From contig NZ_KQ949097.1 of NCBI RefSeq assembly GCF_001514305.1, positions 62,001-126,000 of the forward strand: 64,000 nucleotides of DNA, in the 5' to 3' direction. Position numbers and translations under genes: made by a program. Under the pieces are notes generated by a model, which saw only the letters and a program-made list of their open reading frames with translations, searched no databases and was not told where the DNA came from. The first letter of the stretch is position 1; each line of letters starts with the position of its first letter. This stretch comes from Streptomyces dysideae (GTDB lineage Bacteria; Actinomycetota; Actinomycetes; Streptomycetales; Streptomycetaceae). Of this stretch, positions 15,574-23,766 are shown one piece after another.

Positions 15574-17235
15574 TCAGTCCCGGACCGAACCGGGTGAGCC
15601 GCCGAGCAGCAGCGGCCACACGCTCGGCATCTCGGTCACCGGTACCTCGATCAGCGAGGGGCCCGGTTCGCCGAGGCACTCCTTCAGGGCGGCGGCGAGC
15701 CGGGCCGGGGTCTCGGCCCGGACGGCGGGCACCGAGAACGACTCGGCCAGGCGGACGAAGTCGGGACTGGCGAGGTCGCTGCCGATGAAGCGGCCCTCGA
15801 ACTCGTCCGCCTGGATGCGCCGGACGTTGCCGTAGGCGTTGTCGTTGAACACCACCGCGGTCACCCCGATGCCGTACTTGCGGGCGGTCGCCAGTTCCTG
15901 CATGTTCCAGCAGAATCCGCCGTCGCCGTTGACGGAGACGACCGCCCGGTCCGGGTTGCCCACCTTGACGCCCAGGGCCGACGGGTAGCCGTAGCCCAGG
16001 GTGCCCTGGTAGCCGGGGGTGAGGAAGGTTCCCGGGTGGTGTACGGGGTAGCCGACGGAGGCCAGATAGCCCACCTGGGTCAGCTCGTTGACCAGGAAGC
16101 CGTCGTCGGGGATCGCCTCGCGCAGGGCGCGGACGTACGACCACTGCGGTTCGACGCCGGTGACCCTGCGCGCGCACGAGAGGCGCACCTCGGCCAGTTC
16201 GGCGGGCGGCCATCCGGCCGCCGGGTCCGCCCGGCCGGTGGCCAGGAGCGACCGCAGGGCCTCCAGTGCGGTCCGGGCGTCGGCGCACAGGGTGAGGTCC
16301 GCCCGGCGCGGCGGACCCATGTCGCCCGGGTCCGCGTTGACCAGGGCCACGGCCGCTCCGGGTGCGGTCGGGACGGCGGTGCCGCGTGGGGTCACGAAGC
16401 GGCTGCCGACGACGAGTACCGCGTCCGCCGCAGGCAGCAGCCGTGGTGCGGCGAGGCTGGTGAAGGCGAGCCGGTGGTGGGCCGGGACCGCGCCGCCCGC
16501 GTTGCGGCTCATGACGACCGGGGCGGACAGTTCCTCGGCCAGGGCGGTCAGGGCGGCGCCGGCCCGCGAGGCGAGCACTCCCCCGCCGGCGTGGATCAGG
16601 GGCCGGCGAGCTCCTCGTAGGACAGTGGCGATCTGCGTGAGGACGTCCTGGTCCGAAGGTTCCGAAGCCGGGGGTGTGTCCTCGTCCGCCTGCTCCAGGT
16701 CCGTCTCCGCCCGGGCGGCGAGCACATCGGCCGGGATCGTCAGGCCCACCGGCCTGGGGCGGCCGGACCGGGACTGCCGTATCGCCTCCCTTACGAGTGC
16801 GGGAATCCGCGTCGGCGTCTCGGCCCGCCCGGACCATTTGGTGACGGAGGCCAGGACGCCGTCCTGGTCGGGCAGTTCGTGCAGCATGCCCAGGCCCTGG
16901 CCGGCCAGCGTCGACGGGATGTCGGCCGCCACGCACAGCATCGGCGACGAGCAGGCGTACCCCGTGGCCACGGCGGGCAGGGCGTTGAGCACGCCGGGGC
17001 CGGGGACCACCATGCAGACGCCGGGGCGTCCGGTGGTGCGGGCGTACGCCTCCGCCATGTGGGCGGCGCCCTGTTCGTGGCGGGCGGCGATGTACTCGAT
17101 CGGTCCGCCGGCCGCCCTGGCGCGGGCCAGGGCGTCCAGGACGTGGTCGAGCTGAACGCCCGGTACGCCGAAGACGTGGCGTACGCCTTCCCGTACCAGT
17201 TGGCCCACCAGCGCCTGTGCCCCGCTCAGTTCCAT
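15574..17235 (-). CDS. Thiamine-diphosphate-dependent enzyme (acetolactate synthase-like)
   Basis: Three-domain ThDP enzyme (553 aa) of the acetolactate synthase/2-oxoacid decarboxylase superfamily. The N-terminal PYR domain carries the catalytic glutamate (Glu54 in AARHEQGAAHMAEAY). The central domain (about 195-325) is the NAD/FAD-like TPP-binding fold. The C-terminal PP domain has the metal-diphosphate motif GDGGFCWNMQELATARKYG and then NDNAYGNVRR, starting near residue 437. Genes for biosynthetic acetolactate synthase normally sit with ilvN; there is no small subunit here. The ATG at 17235 overlaps the antiporter stop by 10 bp, so the pair is translationally coupled; the longer frame upstream is inside the antiporter. 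It is probably a carboligase or decarboxylase in a secondary pathway. The substrate is unknown. Confidence 0.85.
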   Translation of the reverse strand: MELSGAQALVGQLVREGVRHVFGVPGVQLDHVLDALARARAAGGPIEYIAARHEQGAAHMAEAYARTTGRPGVCMVVPGPGVLNALPAVATGYACSSPMLCVAADIPSTLAGQGLGMLHELPDQDGVLASVTKWSGRAETPTRIPALVREAIRQSRSGRPRPVGLTIPADVLAARAETDLEQADEDTPPASEPSDQDVLTQIATVLRGARRPLIHAGGGVLASRAGAALTALAEELSAPVVMSRNAGGAVPAHHRLAFTSLAAPRLLPAADAVLVVGSRFVTPRGTAVPTAPGAAVALVNADPGDMGPPRRADLTLCADARTALEALRSLLATGRADPAAGWPPAELAEVRLSCARRVTGVEPQWSYVRALREAIPDDGFLVNELTQVGYLASVGYPVHHPGTFLTPGYQGTLGYGYPSALGVKVGNPDRAVVSVNGDGGFCWNMQELATARKYGIGVTAVVFNDNAYGNVRRIQADEFEGRFIGSDLASPDFVRLAESFSVPAVRAETPARLAAALKECLGEPGPSLIEVPVTEMPSVWPLLLGGSPGSVRD

Positions 17236-18512
17236 GTCGCCGCCACCTTCTCGCCCTCCCGGGTCCCCTCGGCCGGCCGCGCCCTGGCGTCCCGGCCGTC
17301 CAGCCAGCTGAGCACCGGGACCGTCATGACCGTGGTGATCAGAGCGACGAGGACCAGCGCGGTGAACAGTTCTTCGCTGACGATGCCGGCGGCCAGCCCG
17401 ATGTTGAGGGCGATCAGCTGCATCAGGCCGCGGGCGTTCATCAGGGCGCCGACCCGGACGGCCACCGGGGCGGGTTCGCCGCACAGCCGGGCGGCGGCCC
17501 AGCAGCCGCCGAACTTGCCGACCACCGCGACGACGACCGCGGCCGCCCCGAACACCATCACGGACGGGTCGGAGAACACGTCGAACCGGGTGTTCAGGCC
17601 CGAGTAGGTGAAGAACATCGGGACGAACACGACCTGGGTCACGGACCGGGTGGTCCGCACCAGCCGTTCGGACGCCTCACCGCGCGGCATGGCCATCCCG
17701 ACGCAGAACGCCCCGAACACGGCGTACAGATCGATGATGTCGGTGAACCAGGCGGCGCAGAACAGCACGGCGACCGTGAACAGGAGCCGGGTGTCGTCAC
17801 CGAGGCCCGGCCGGTGCACGATCCAGGCCAGCAGGCGGCGCCCCACCAGGAACAGGACCGCCACGAACAGCAGGGAGCCGCCGATCGCCGTCAGGACGGG
17901 CGCCGCCTCGCCCGAGGCCACGCTCAGCACCCCGGCGAGCAGGATCCAGGCGACGGCGTCGTCGGTGGCTCCGGAGGCCAGCGACAGGGAGCCGAACCGG
18001 GAGCCGGCCAGCCCCCGTTCGGTGATGATCCGGGCCAGCATCGGGAAGGCGGTGATGGCCAGGGCGACACCGACGAACGCCGCCGTCACCCAGACCGAAC
18101 CCCCGTCGACTCCGCCGCCGAAGATGCCGACATGGCCGTGGGCCACGATGGTCAGGCCCACGCCCAGCGCCAGCGGGATCGCCACCCCGGCCGAGGAGAC
18201 CGCGACCGCGGTGCCGGCCAGCCCGCGCCCGGCGTGCGCGCGGAACTCGTATCCGGCGCCGAACATGAGGGTCACCAGACCGATCTGGCCGGCCACGTAC
18301 AGCACCGGCTTCAGCTCGGGCGGGAAGACCTCGGCGGAGACCCCCGGGGCGACCAGGCCGAACAGCGAGGGGCCGAGCAGTACCCCGGCGATCATCTCGC
18401 TTACCACGGGCGGCTGCCCGAAACGGCCGGCCACCAGGACGACGAGTCGGCACGTCAGCAGAATCACGACGACGGCCAGGAAGAAGGCCGGAGCGAGCTC
18501 CACGGGAGTCAT
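17226..18512 (-). CDS. CPA2-family cation/proton antiporter (KefB-like)
   Basis: Integral membrane antiporter (428 aa) of the monovalent cation:proton antiporter-2 family with about 12 hydrophobic segments. Recognisable features are PPVVSEMIAGVLLGPSLFG near residues 32-50, LMFGAGYEF, FPMLARIITERG, LASGATDDAVAWILL (the conserved acidic ion-binding helix), GAFCVGMAMPRG and NARGLMQLIALNIGL. No C-terminal RCK domain is present. The ATG at 18512 is preceded by GAGAGGAACG and lies 13 bp after the P450 stop; the 3' end overlaps the ThDP enzyme by 10 bp. Placement in a catabolic or biosynthetic operon suggests pH or ion balancing, or export of an acidic product; that is inference. Similar antiporters occur in several Streptomyces natural-product clusters. 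Confidence 0.88.
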   Translation of the reverse strand: MTPVELAPAFFLAVVVILLTCRLVVLVAGRFGQPPVVSEMIAGVLLGPSLFGLVAPGVSAEVFPPELKPVLYVAGQIGLVTLMFGAGYEFRAHAGRGLAGTAVAVSSAGVAIPLALGVGLTIVAHGHVGIFGGGVDGGSVWVTAAFVGVALAITAFPMLARIITERGLAGSRFGSLSLASGATDDAVAWILLAGVLSVASGEAAPVLTAIGGSLLFVAVLFLVGRRLLAWIVHRPGLGDDTRLLFTVAVLFCAAWFTDIIDLYAVFGAFCVGMAMPRGEASERLVRTTRSVTQVVFVPMFFTYSGLNTRFDVFSDPSVMVFGAAAVVVAVVGKFGGCWAAARLCGEPAPVAVRVGALMNARGLMQLIALNIGLAAGIVSEELFTALVLVALITTVMTVPVLSWLDGRDARARPAEGTREGEKVAATWN

Positions 18513-18525
18513 GGTCTCGTTCCTC

Positions 18526-19911
18526 TCAGCGGCCGGCGGTGACGGAGGGCGCGGAGCCGCCGGACGAGGCGGCGAAGTAGTTCCGGCACAGGCCCTGCCG
18601 CCGGGCGTCCCACACCATGTAGCTGCCGAGGACGAGTTGGGTGAGGCTGCGCGGGACCGCCGCCCAGCGGTCGGCCAGCCGCATCGCCGCGAGCCGGGTC
18701 CGCCGGGGGGCCGGCGCCGCTCCGGTGCGCGGGACGAGCAGACAGGGACCGCGGCTGGGCAGGGACCGGGTGTGCTCCGCCGAGGACTCCAGCCGGAAGC
18801 GGTGCAGCACATCTTCGGCCGCGACCCGCATGGTGAGGACGGCGAAACCGCGGGCGGGGCAGGGGCGGTTGGCGGTGACCCCGAACGGGATGTAGGCGGA
18901 CGGTTTGGAATCCGGGTTCAGCCATCGGTCCGGGTCGAACACGTCGCCGCCGGAGCCTTGGTATTCGGGGTAGTTGAACAGCAGGACCGAACCGGCCGGG
19001 ATGGGGGCCCGTCCCTCCCGGGGGATCTCCCCGGAGGTGATCCGGTGGGCCACGCCGAAGAGCGGGAAGTGCTGCAGCGTCTCGTTGATGACCCGGTCGA
19101 GGAGGTCCGGGTCCTCGGCGTCCGTGAACAGCCGGTCCTGCACCGGCCGGTGGGTGGCCAGGACCAGCAGCAGATGGGCCATCGCCTCCGACATCTGCAC
19201 CACGGCGGTGTTGAAGAAGGTGCCCTGCAGGTAGTACGCCTGCTCCCGCGGCGAGAGGGAGGCGGGCAGCGGCACGGGCGGCGGGTCGTGGGCGAGCCGG
19301 TCCCGTAAGTGGGCGGTGAGCCGGGCCCGGCGGTCCATGTGCCGGAGGCTGGTGCACTTCAGGGCGCTGACCACGTCGTCCGCGTTGCCGGTGATCAGGT
19401 CGCGGACGTGGCGCGGGCAGGGGGCGCGGAAGACGACCTCGTAGTAGACCTCGGCCCAGACCGGCATCATCAGGTCCCGCAGTCTGACCCGGTGCACACG
19501 GGCGTCGCCGTCGAGTTCGCCGAGCACCCGCCGGGTGCAGCGGCCGACCAGCTCGGTCCACTGCTCCCGGGACAGCCCGGCCAGGATCTGCCGGGTGGTC
19601 CTGGCGACGTCGTCGTAGCGCGGTCCGGGTTCCAGGTGCTCCTGGTGCACCTCCGGGCCGGGCGACAGCCAGTACCAGAACAGGTCGGACAGGGCGGCGC
19701 CGCGGCTGCGGCCGTTGGCCGCCGGATGCCCGTACACCTTCTTGAACTCCTCGGCGGGCACCTCCCGGCCCGGTGCCCGGATGCCCTCCTCACCGCCCAC
19801 CCAGGCGAAGATGCGCACGCGCAGCCCGATCACCGCCCTGGGCAGCCAGTACGGCAGAGCGGCCAGCGGCACCACCACCGCGGCGGTGGCCAGCCATCCG
19901 GTGACACTCAC
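18526..19911 (-). CDS. Membrane-anchored atypical cytochrome P450
   Basis: P450 haem-thiolate protein (461 aa). The cysteine-ligand loop is present near residue 350 as PFGVTANRPCPARGF, embedded in the usual FDPDRWL ... AYIPFG context. Three oddities are visible. The K-helix ExxR motif reads ETLQ (INETLQHFPLFGVAHR, near residue 276). The I-helix has no acid-Thr pair (YLQGTFFNTAVVQMSEAM). The N terminus (about residues 4-28, GWLATAAVVVPLAALPYWLP) looks like a membrane anchor, uncommon in bacterial P450s. The tail after the haem Cys is about 110 residues, longer than usual. The GTG start overlaps the upstream stop as GTGA. It may use a non-classical oxygen chemistry such as peroxygenation or rearrangement. 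No ferredoxin gene is nearby. Confidence 0.8.
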   Translation of the reverse strand: MSVTGWLATAAVVVPLAALPYWLPRAVIGLRVRIFAWVGGEEGIRAPGREVPAEEFKKVYGHPAANGRSRGAALSDLFWYWLSPGPEVHQEHLEPGPRYDDVARTTRQILAGLSREQWTELVGRCTRRVLGELDGDARVHRVRLRDLMMPVWAEVYYEVVFRAPCPRHVRDLITGNADDVVSALKCTSLRHMDRRARLTAHLRDRLAHDPPPVPLPASLSPREQAYYLQGTFFNTAVVQMSEAMAHLLLVLATHRPVQDRLFTDAEDPDLLDRVINETLQHFPLFGVAHRITSGEIPREGRAPIPAGSVLLFNYPEYQGSGGDVFDPDRWLNPDSKPSAYIPFGVTANRPCPARGFAVLTMRVAAEDVLHRFRLESSAEHTRSLPSRGPCLLVPRTGAAPAPRRTRLAAMRLADRWAAVPRSLTQLVLGSYMVWDARRQGLCRNYFAASSGGSAPSVTAGR

Positions 19912-21050
19912 GCGATCACCCCGCCGAACCGGTGGTCCGCCCCCGGCGCCACCACGGGACCCGGCACGGGCCCCCACGCGGGCACCCGGACCAGTTCGGG
20001 CGTCAGGTCGGCGAGCCCGGACGCCCCGCACAGGGCCAGGGTGTCGTCCAGCTCCTCGCGCAGCAGCTCCAGCAGCCGCCGTACGCCCTTCTCGCCGCCC
20101 TCGGCCAGCGCCCACATCACGGGCCGTCCGATGCCCACGGCTGACGCGCCGAGCGCCAGCGCCTTCACCGCGTCGGTGCCGCGCCGGACGCCGCCGTCCA
20201 GCACGACCGGGATACGGCCCGCCACCGCGGCGACGATCTCGGGCAGCAGTTCCAAGGTGGCGGGAACAGTGTCGAGTTGGCGGCCGCCGTGGTTGGACAG
20301 CAGCAGCCCGTCGACGCCGTGCCGTACGGCGAGCCGGGCGTCCTCGGGATGCAGCACGCCCTTGAGCAGCACCGGCAGGTCCGTCACGCCGCGCAGCCAG
20401 TCGATGTGCTCCCAGTTCAGCTCCGCGGACATGGCGATCTGCCGTACGTGTCCGCGCTCGCCGTCGCGCAGGTCCACCAGGTTCTCGCAGCGCAGGCCGG
20501 GCGGCAGGTCGTGGAAGCCGTTGCGCCGGTTGCGTTCGCCCGCGCCCAGCACCGCGGAGTCGACGGTGACCACCAGGGCGGTGCAGCCGGCGTCGGCGGC
20601 CCGCCGTACCAGCGCCTCGGTGATCTCCAGGTCGGGCTGGATGTAGAGCTGGAACCACAGCGGCGCGTCGTCGCCGGAGGCGCGGACCGCATCGGCGATC
20701 TCGCCCACCGCGACCGTGGACGCCATGGAGACGATCATGATGGCGCCGGCGGCGGCAGCGGCCCGCGCGGTCGCCACCTCTCCTTCCGGATCGACCAGTT
20801 TGTGGAAGGCGGTCGGTGAGAGCAGGACGGGCATGCGGGCCCGGCTGCCGAGCAGGGTGACGTCCAGGTCCCGTACCGCACTCCCCCGCAGCACCCGGGG
20901 CAGCAGCTGAAGCCGCCCGAACGCTGCCTCGTTGGCCCGTACGGTGATCTCGTCGCGTGCCCCCCCGGCGATGAAGTCGGCGTAGACGGGGTCGAGTTCG
21001 GCGCGTGCCGCGGTCTCGAAGTCGTGGGCGGTGTACTGCACGCCGCTCAC
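19908..21050 (-). CDS. FMN-dependent alpha-hydroxyacid oxidase/dehydrogenase
   Basis: TIM-barrel flavoprotein (380 aa) of the lactate dehydrogenase/glycolate oxidase/mandelate dehydrogenase family, which oxidises 2-hydroxy acids to 2-oxo acids using FMN. The catalytic motif SNHGGRQLD (about residues 251-259) with its active-site His and substrate-binding Arg is intact. FMN phosphate-binding GIPVVLDGGVRRGTD and GASAVGIGRP follow, and LSPTAFHKLVDPEGE and LYIQPD occur upstream. The GTG start at 21050 overlaps the preceding stop as GTGA, and its own stop overlaps the P450 start in the same way. A 2-oxoacid product would be a natural substrate for the ThDP enzyme of this operon, which supports a linked pathway. 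The exact substrate cannot be read. Confidence 0.88.
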   Translation of the reverse strand: MSGVQYTAHDFETAARAELDPVYADFIAGGARDEITVRANEAAFGRLQLLPRVLRGSAVRDLDVTLLGSRARMPVLLSPTAFHKLVDPEGEVATARAAAAAGAIMIVSMASTVAVGEIADAVRASGDDAPLWFQLYIQPDLEITEALVRRAADAGCTALVVTVDSAVLGAGERNRRNGFHDLPPGLRCENLVDLRDGERGHVRQIAMSAELNWEHIDWLRGVTDLPVLLKGVLHPEDARLAVRHGVDGLLLSNHGGRQLDTVPATLELLPEIVAAVAGRIPVVLDGGVRRGTDAVKALALGASAVGIGRPVMWALAEGGEKGVRRLLELLREELDDTLALCGASGLADLTPELVRVPAWGPVPGPVVAPGADHRFGGVIA

Positions 21051-22636
21051 CGCCCGGCGGGGCTCGGCCGGCGGTCCAGCTCCCGGGCGAAGAACTCGGT
21101 GAGTGGCGCCTGGTGGACGTCCGGGTGGTGCCACTCGTTCTCGAGGTTCTCGGCCATGTGATGCGTACCGAGCAGTTCTCCGCCCCGGAAGTGGCGGATC
21201 ACGGGGTGCAGATAGGCGGCGTCGAAGGCGTCGTCGACCGAGTTCTGGGCGGTGCGGCGCACGGTGATGTCGAAGGGGTCGACCTTGTCGTGGTCGGGGC
21301 CGTACTCCAGGGTGACGGTGAAGTAGTCGCCGTCCTCGGTGAGTCGGCTCTCGTGGGCGTACGCGACCGGGACTTCCTCGTGGTAGCGGGCCGGTTCGCC
21401 GGGTGCCGTGGCGATCAGGTCCCCGATCACGGCGAACTGCTGCCACAGTGCGGAACTGCAATTGACCCTGGCCACCACGGCGTCGGCCAGCGCCGACGGG
21501 GACGCGTCCAGTGGCCGGTGCGGCCAGGGCCGGTCGTGGTGGCGCTCGTCGAGGATGCGGCTCAAGGCGCGTACGGCGTACCGGAATCCGTGGATGAAGC
21601 CGCCGGTGGACTTCTTGAAGTCCCGCTGCTGCATCAGGGTGCCGGCGAAGTACAGGCCGGGCACGTTCACCGACTCGTACGCCGGGGAGAGGGCGGCGAA
21701 GCGGTCGTCGATGACCAGGTCGGGCCGGCACCGCGGGTCGAACACCGAGGCGTCGAAGCGGAAGCCGGTGCACACGACGACCCGGTCGTAGCGCAGCTCC
21801 TTCACGACCTCGTCGGCCCGGGAGAAGCTGAAGCGGACGCGGTAGCCCCCGTCGGGGTCCTTGTCGATGGCCAGTACGTCGCCGTCCAGCAGGGCGTTCT
21901 GCGACTTGAGCTGGTAAGTGTCGAGGAAGTTGTTGTTGACGGCGCGCAGATGGCCGACGTAGTGGCTGTTCCAGGCCATCCGGATGGAGTGCGGGCCGGC
22001 GACGTGGATCACCGCCGCGGTCTCGACGAGGTTGTCCGCGGTCTCCAGGGCGGAGTTGCCCTTGCCGAGGATCAGGACGCGCTGGTCGATGAAGTCCTCG
22101 GGGTCAACGGAGACGACGGAGTAGTCCTCGGCGGTCTCGATGCCGGGTATGTCGGGGGTGTTGGGGCGGCTCAGTCCGGTGGCCATGATCAGGCGGCGGG
22201 CGCGGTGTTCGTGACCGTGCTGGTCAGTGACGGTGAAGCCGTCGTCGTCGCGCCGGATCCGCTCCGCCCTGGTGTCGTAGGTGATGTCCAGCTTGAACGC
22301 CTCGGCGAAGTCGGCGAGATAGCGCACCAGGTCGTCGGCGTGCGGGAAGTAGCGCTTGCTGTAGCGGGTGAAGAGCAGGTGGGGGTCCGGGGACAGCAGG
22401 GAGTTCCAGTCCATCCGGAGGTTCAGCTCGGGATCGTCGGTGCCGTTGTACACCTTGTTGATGGAGATCAGTTTGCGGTGGCGGGGAAAGGTCTGGAAGA
22501 AGGTCCCTGGCGCCTGACCGCTCTCCAGGATCCGGTATCCGTGTCCGGCCGCCTGGAGTAACTGGCCGAGCTGGAGCCCGGCGGGGCCGGCACCGATCAC
22601 GAGGTAGTCGAGGGGCTCGCTGTGTGTGGGGTTCAC
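21047..22636 (-). CDS. FAD/NAD(P)-binding oxidoreductase (flavin monooxygenase-like)
   Basis: Two-dinucleotide-domain flavoprotein (529 aa) related to flavin-containing monooxygenases and CzcO-type proteins. FAD motif: DYLVIGAGPAGLQLGQLL (about residues 10-27). NAD(P) motif: QRVLILGKGNSALETADNL (about 185-203). RLIMATGLSRPNTPDIPG and VVVCTGFRFDASVF are the ATG-containing linkers. An extra C-terminal region (about 400-529) has no recognised domain (EEVPVAYAHESRLTEDGDYF and onward). The GTG at 22636 follows AAGGAGACAGCC, so the longer upstream frame is rejected. It is first gene of the coupled operon, and its stop overlaps the FMN oxidase start. It likely hydroxylates or oxidises an N, S or carbonyl centre. 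Closest function unknown. Confidence 0.82.
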   Translation of the reverse strand: MNPTHSEPLDYLVIGAGPAGLQLGQLLQAAGHGYRILESGQAPGTFFQTFPRHRKLISINKVYNGTDDPELNLRMDWNSLLSPDPHLLFTRYSKRYFPHADDLVRYLADFAEAFKLDITYDTRAERIRRDDDGFTVTDQHGHEHRARRLIMATGLSRPNTPDIPGIETAEDYSVVSVDPEDFIDQRVLILGKGNSALETADNLVETAAVIHVAGPHSIRMAWNSHYVGHLRAVNNNFLDTYQLKSQNALLDGDVLAIDKDPDGGYRVRFSFSRADEVVKELRYDRVVVCTGFRFDASVFDPRCRPDLVIDDRFAALSPAYESVNVPGLYFAGTLMQQRDFKKSTGGFIHGFRYAVRALSRILDERHHDRPWPHRPLDASPSALADAVVARVNCSSALWQQFAVIGDLIATAPGEPARYHEEVPVAYAHESRLTEDGDYFTVTLEYGPDHDKVDPFDITVRRTAQNSVDDAFDAAYLHPVIRHFRGGELLGTHHMAENLENEWHHPDVHQAPLTEFFARELDRRPSPAGR

Positions 22637-23045
22637 GGCTGTCTCCTTCTGCTCCGGGCAGGGACATGCCCGGAGGCTGGTGGGGGGTGACGCGGGGGAA
22701 GGCGCGGTCGTGCGGGGGCGCGCGACGGCAGGGCTGTGCCCTGGGCTGCGGCCCAGTGACAATCGGGGAACGCGTTCCGTCAGCCGGACATCGCCCGGGA
22801 CTGCCGTCATCCGGCCGACCGGAACGACCGTACTTCGGAAGCGGGGGGAGCATTTCCTGGCAGGGGCATGACAGACCCTTCCATCGGATTTCCCGTTGAA
22901 ATCTCAATGAGCACCGTAGTGAGGAGCGAGGGGCACCGGCAACAGGGGCTCAGGGATGACAGGCATTCGACAGGTGCCCCCGCGGCGTGGGCATCACAGC
23001 CCGTTCACCGTCACGCAGAGAACGAGTCCAGCGCCGCCGTCACCG
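22637..23045. other. Intergenic region upstream of oxidative operon
   Basis: A 409-bp stretch between the operon's first gene (minus) and the 3' end of the TetR gene (minus). No convincing coding frame. It contains a perfect GGAACGCGTTCC palindrome, a short hairpin CTGGGC-TGCG-GCCCAG at 22741-22756, and the 35-bp tandem duplication at its right edge. The operon's promoter must lie here. Confidence 0.7.
22767..22778. promoter_or_regulatory. Palindromic operator candidate GGAACGCGTTCC
   Basis: Perfect 12-bp palindrome about 130 bp upstream of the first gene of the five-gene operon. The central CG-containing symmetry is typical of LacI- or TetR-type operators, but no dedicated regulator gene adjoins it and the cognate protein is unknown. 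Confidence 0.4.
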
Positions 23046-23075
23046 TCACGCAGAGAACGAGTCCAGCGCCGCCGT
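23006..23075. repeat. 35-bp perfect tandem duplication
   Basis: Two head-to-tail identical 35-bp units, 23006-23040 and 23041-23075, followed by 11 bases of a third partial unit. The gene-proximal unit contains the last codons and the TGA of the TetR gene, so the duplication leaves the protein unchanged and only adds a copy beyond the stop. Confidence 0.95.
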
Positions 23076-23633
23076 CACCGTCACGCTCAGCGATCCGGCG
23101 TCGGCGCCGCCGCGCGAACGCAGGTTCACGCCGTAGGCGAGCAGGGCCAGGAGATCGGCGGCGGCGCCGGGATCGGTGCCCGGTGCCAACTGCCCGTGTG
23201 CCTCGGCCTTGACGAGTGCCGCGTACAGCGCGTCCCGCAGTTCCTGGTGGTGCCGGTCGAGGACGGTGCCGACCTCCGGGTCGCCGTTCTCGGCTCCGGC
23301 GTGCGCGTTGGAGACCATGCAGCCCCAGCGGGCGTACTCGCCCGAACACCGGGCCCGGATCAGCCCGTCGAAGAACTCGCCGACGGCCGGCAGCCCCCGC
23401 TCGTCCGCCGCGAGCCGGCGGAACACCGGCTGGGACCGCCGCTCCACGTAGCGGCTCAGCGCCGCGAGATAGAGCTCCTGTTTCCCGCCGAACGTGGCGT
23501 ACAGGCTCGAGCGGTTGAGGCCCGTCGCGGTCACGATGTCCTGGATTCCGGTCGAGGCCACGCCCTGCCGCCAGAAGAGCCGCACCACGGTCTCCAGGGT
23601 CGCGTCCGGATCGAAGTGCTTGATGTCCGGCAT
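23046..23633 (-). CDS. TetR-family repressor
   Basis: TetR/AcrR-type regulator (195 aa). The N-terminal helix-turn-helix reads TGIQDIVTATGLNRSSLYAT followed by FGGKQELYLAAL (about residues 28-60), a textbook TetR pattern. The C-terminal ligand domain resembles TetR_C_11-like proteins (GCMVSNAHAGAE, with RDALYAALVKAEAHGQL). ATG 23633 is chosen over 23648 because GAGGTGG precedes it and because the longer start would lie within the operator. It is divergent from a peroxiredoxin-like gene across a 133-bp region with two palindromes, so it very likely represses both itself and that gene. Cys in CMVSN could be a redox sensor; this is speculative. A tandem duplication overlaps its 3' end. Confidence 0.9.
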   Translation of the reverse strand: MPDIKHFDPDATLETVVRLFWRQGVASTGIQDIVTATGLNRSSLYATFGGKQELYLAALSRYVERRSQPVFRRLAADERGLPAVGEFFDGLIRARCSGEYARWGCMVSNAHAGAENGDPEVGTVLDRHHQELRDALYAALVKAEAHGQLAPGTDPGAAADLLALLAYGVNLRSRGGADAGSLSVTVTAALDSFSA

Positions 23634-23646
23634 GGTCCACCTCTCC

Positions 23647-23670
23647 ATCTTGAAACAACAATTCCAAGAT
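23647..23670. promoter_or_regulatory. TetR operator 1 (24-bp palindrome)
   Basis: Imperfect 24-bp inverted repeat with half sites ATCTTGAAAC and ATTCCAAGAT around an AACA spacer, 13 bp upstream of the TetR start codon. It shares its outer ATCTTGGAA/TTTCAAGAT halves with the second site exactly 60 bp away, which makes specific binding by the adjacent regulator very likely. Confidence 0.85.
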
Positions 23671-23706
23671 ACTCGCCGGGCCTGGTTCCGGCATGCGCGT
23701 CCCGCT

Positions 23707-23730
23707 ATCTTGGAACGGTCGTTTCAAGAT
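23707..23730. promoter_or_regulatory. TetR operator 2 (24-bp palindrome)
   Basis: 24-bp inverted repeat with half sites ATCTTGGAAC and GTTTCAAGAT around a GGTC spacer, 36 bp upstream of the peroxiredoxin-like start. The half sites match operator 1 in opposite orientation. Confidence 0.88.
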
Positions 23731-23766
23731 GAACCGCCAGCCGAACCACCAGGAGGAACGGACGCC

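Noticed and set aside
17236..17484. Upstream extension of the ThDP enzyme frame
   Set aside because: It lies inside the antiporter gene and encodes Arg/Pro-rich shadow sequence; ATG 17235 starts the PYR domain.
19912..20658. Upstream extension of the P450 frame
   Set aside because: It overlaps the FMN oxidase gene; GTG 19911 begins the anchor and shows GTGA coupling.
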